Part shown: positions 42,962 to 43,268 of the stretch, one piece after another
How positions within the stretch are numbered: the first letter of the stretch is position 1
Layout: every line of letters starts with the position of its first letter
Assembly: GCA_900468065.1 (NCBI GenBank)
Contig: UBTA01000079.1
Span: forward strand, 1-43,268
DNA length: 43,268 nt
Reading direction: 5' to 3'
From: Hyphomicrobiales bacterium
GTDB taxonomy: Bacteria; Pseudomonadota; Alphaproteobacteria; Rhizobiales; Rhizobiaceae
Notes under the pieces: generated by a model
Database searches by the model: none
Seen by the model: the letters and a program-made list of their open reading frames with translations, nothing else
Told to the model about the DNA's origin: nothing
Program-made: the position numbers and the translations under genes

Positions 42962-43268
42962 ATGGGACTTCTAAACATCATCCGTTGGATGGCGCTGCGC
43001 GAGAAGCAGTCGGTCCGGGAGATCAGCCGGCGCGCCGGGCTGTCGCGCAACACGATCGCGCGCTGGTACGATCGAGCCGACGTTCACGGTACCGGAACGA
43101 CCGAGCAAGCTTGATCCTTTTGCCGACAAACTTGCTGGCTGGCTGAAGACCGAGGCCGGGCGATCTCGCAAGCAGCGCCGAACGCTGAAGCAGCTTCATG
43201 CCGATCTGATGGCTCTCCGCTTTCCCGCGACGCTTTCGTCGCGGTTTGCTGCATTCAAAGTAAACCTC
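42962..43268 (+). pseudogene. IS21-family transposase (IstA) fragment, frameshifted
   Basis: From ATG 42962 the frame reads LNIIRWMALREKQSVREISR then RAGLSRNTIARW, the IstA N-terminal helix-turn-helix. It shifts frame near 43085-43095; the next frame continues VPERPSKLDPFADKLAGWLK then RSRKQRRTLKQLHADLMAL, typical IS21 IstA sequence. After ~43210 the similarity degrades (RFAAF survives). No IstB or terminal repeat is inside the window. It is a decayed insertion sequence at the right edge. Confidence 0.8.

Overview
The window looks like chromosome or large replicon from an alphaproteobacterium of the Rhizobiales, most like the Rhizobium/Agrobacterium group. This rests on gene families and layout: a pobA/AraC-type pobR pair, an Omp25/Omp31-like outer membrane protein, ribose-type ABC importers, a DUF1127 gene with a CCUCCUCCC small-RNA array, DUF3606 and DUF6894 stress proteins and an IS21 remnant. 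No rRNA, tRNA or CRISPR array was recognised.

Layout. (1) 1-7 kb: the start of pobA with divergent pobR, a D-threonine-aldolase-like PLP enzyme, a two-component system with ATGA overlap, an MFS transporter and an outer-membrane beta-barrel. (2) 7.06-12.2 kb, minus strand: a MacB/FtsX-type efflux operon (AraC-type membrane regulator with a frameshift, membrane-fusion protein, ATPase, two permeases joined by ATGA and TAATG overlaps). (3) 12.5-13.3 kb: a small unknown gene and a frameshifted RBBP9-type hydrolase. (4) 13.55-23.3 kb, plus strand: a nine-gene unit with three flavin (LLM) monooxygenases, an M20 amidohydrolase, a GNAT acetyltransferase, a permease-ATPase fusion, two paralogous binding proteins and a thioredoxin-fold isomerase. 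The set matches the acetylate/oxygenate/deacetylate logic known for S-substituted cysteine salvage. (5) 23.5-24.0 kb: a DUF1127 gene and a putative small RNA of four consecutive hairpins, each carrying CCTCCTCCC, the last doubling as a terminator. (6) 24.1-25.1 kb: an aldo/keto reductase. (7) 25.2-34.5 kb: two divergent units around a perfect 10-bp inverted repeat. To the left are mtnK, mtnA, a split transketolase and a RuBisCO-like protein; to the right is a ribose-type ABC importer. Together they look like a complete uptake and breakdown route for a 5-substituted ribose that uses neither the classical methionine salvage genes nor the known aldolase shunt. This is the most unusual system in the window.

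(8) 34.6-43.3 kb is accessory: a tyrosine recombinase broken by several frameshifts, an EAL-domain remnant running into an Xre regulator, short stress-type genes (DUF6894, Crp/Fnr, SDR, Nudix, DUF3606, small membrane and Cys-rich proteins) and a degenerate IS21 transposase at the edge. The metabolic operons between 13.5 and 34.5 kb are intact. Frameshifts cluster in the AraC, RBBP9, integrase, EAL and IS21 genes, and several fall in homopolymers, so real decay and sequencing error must be told apart.
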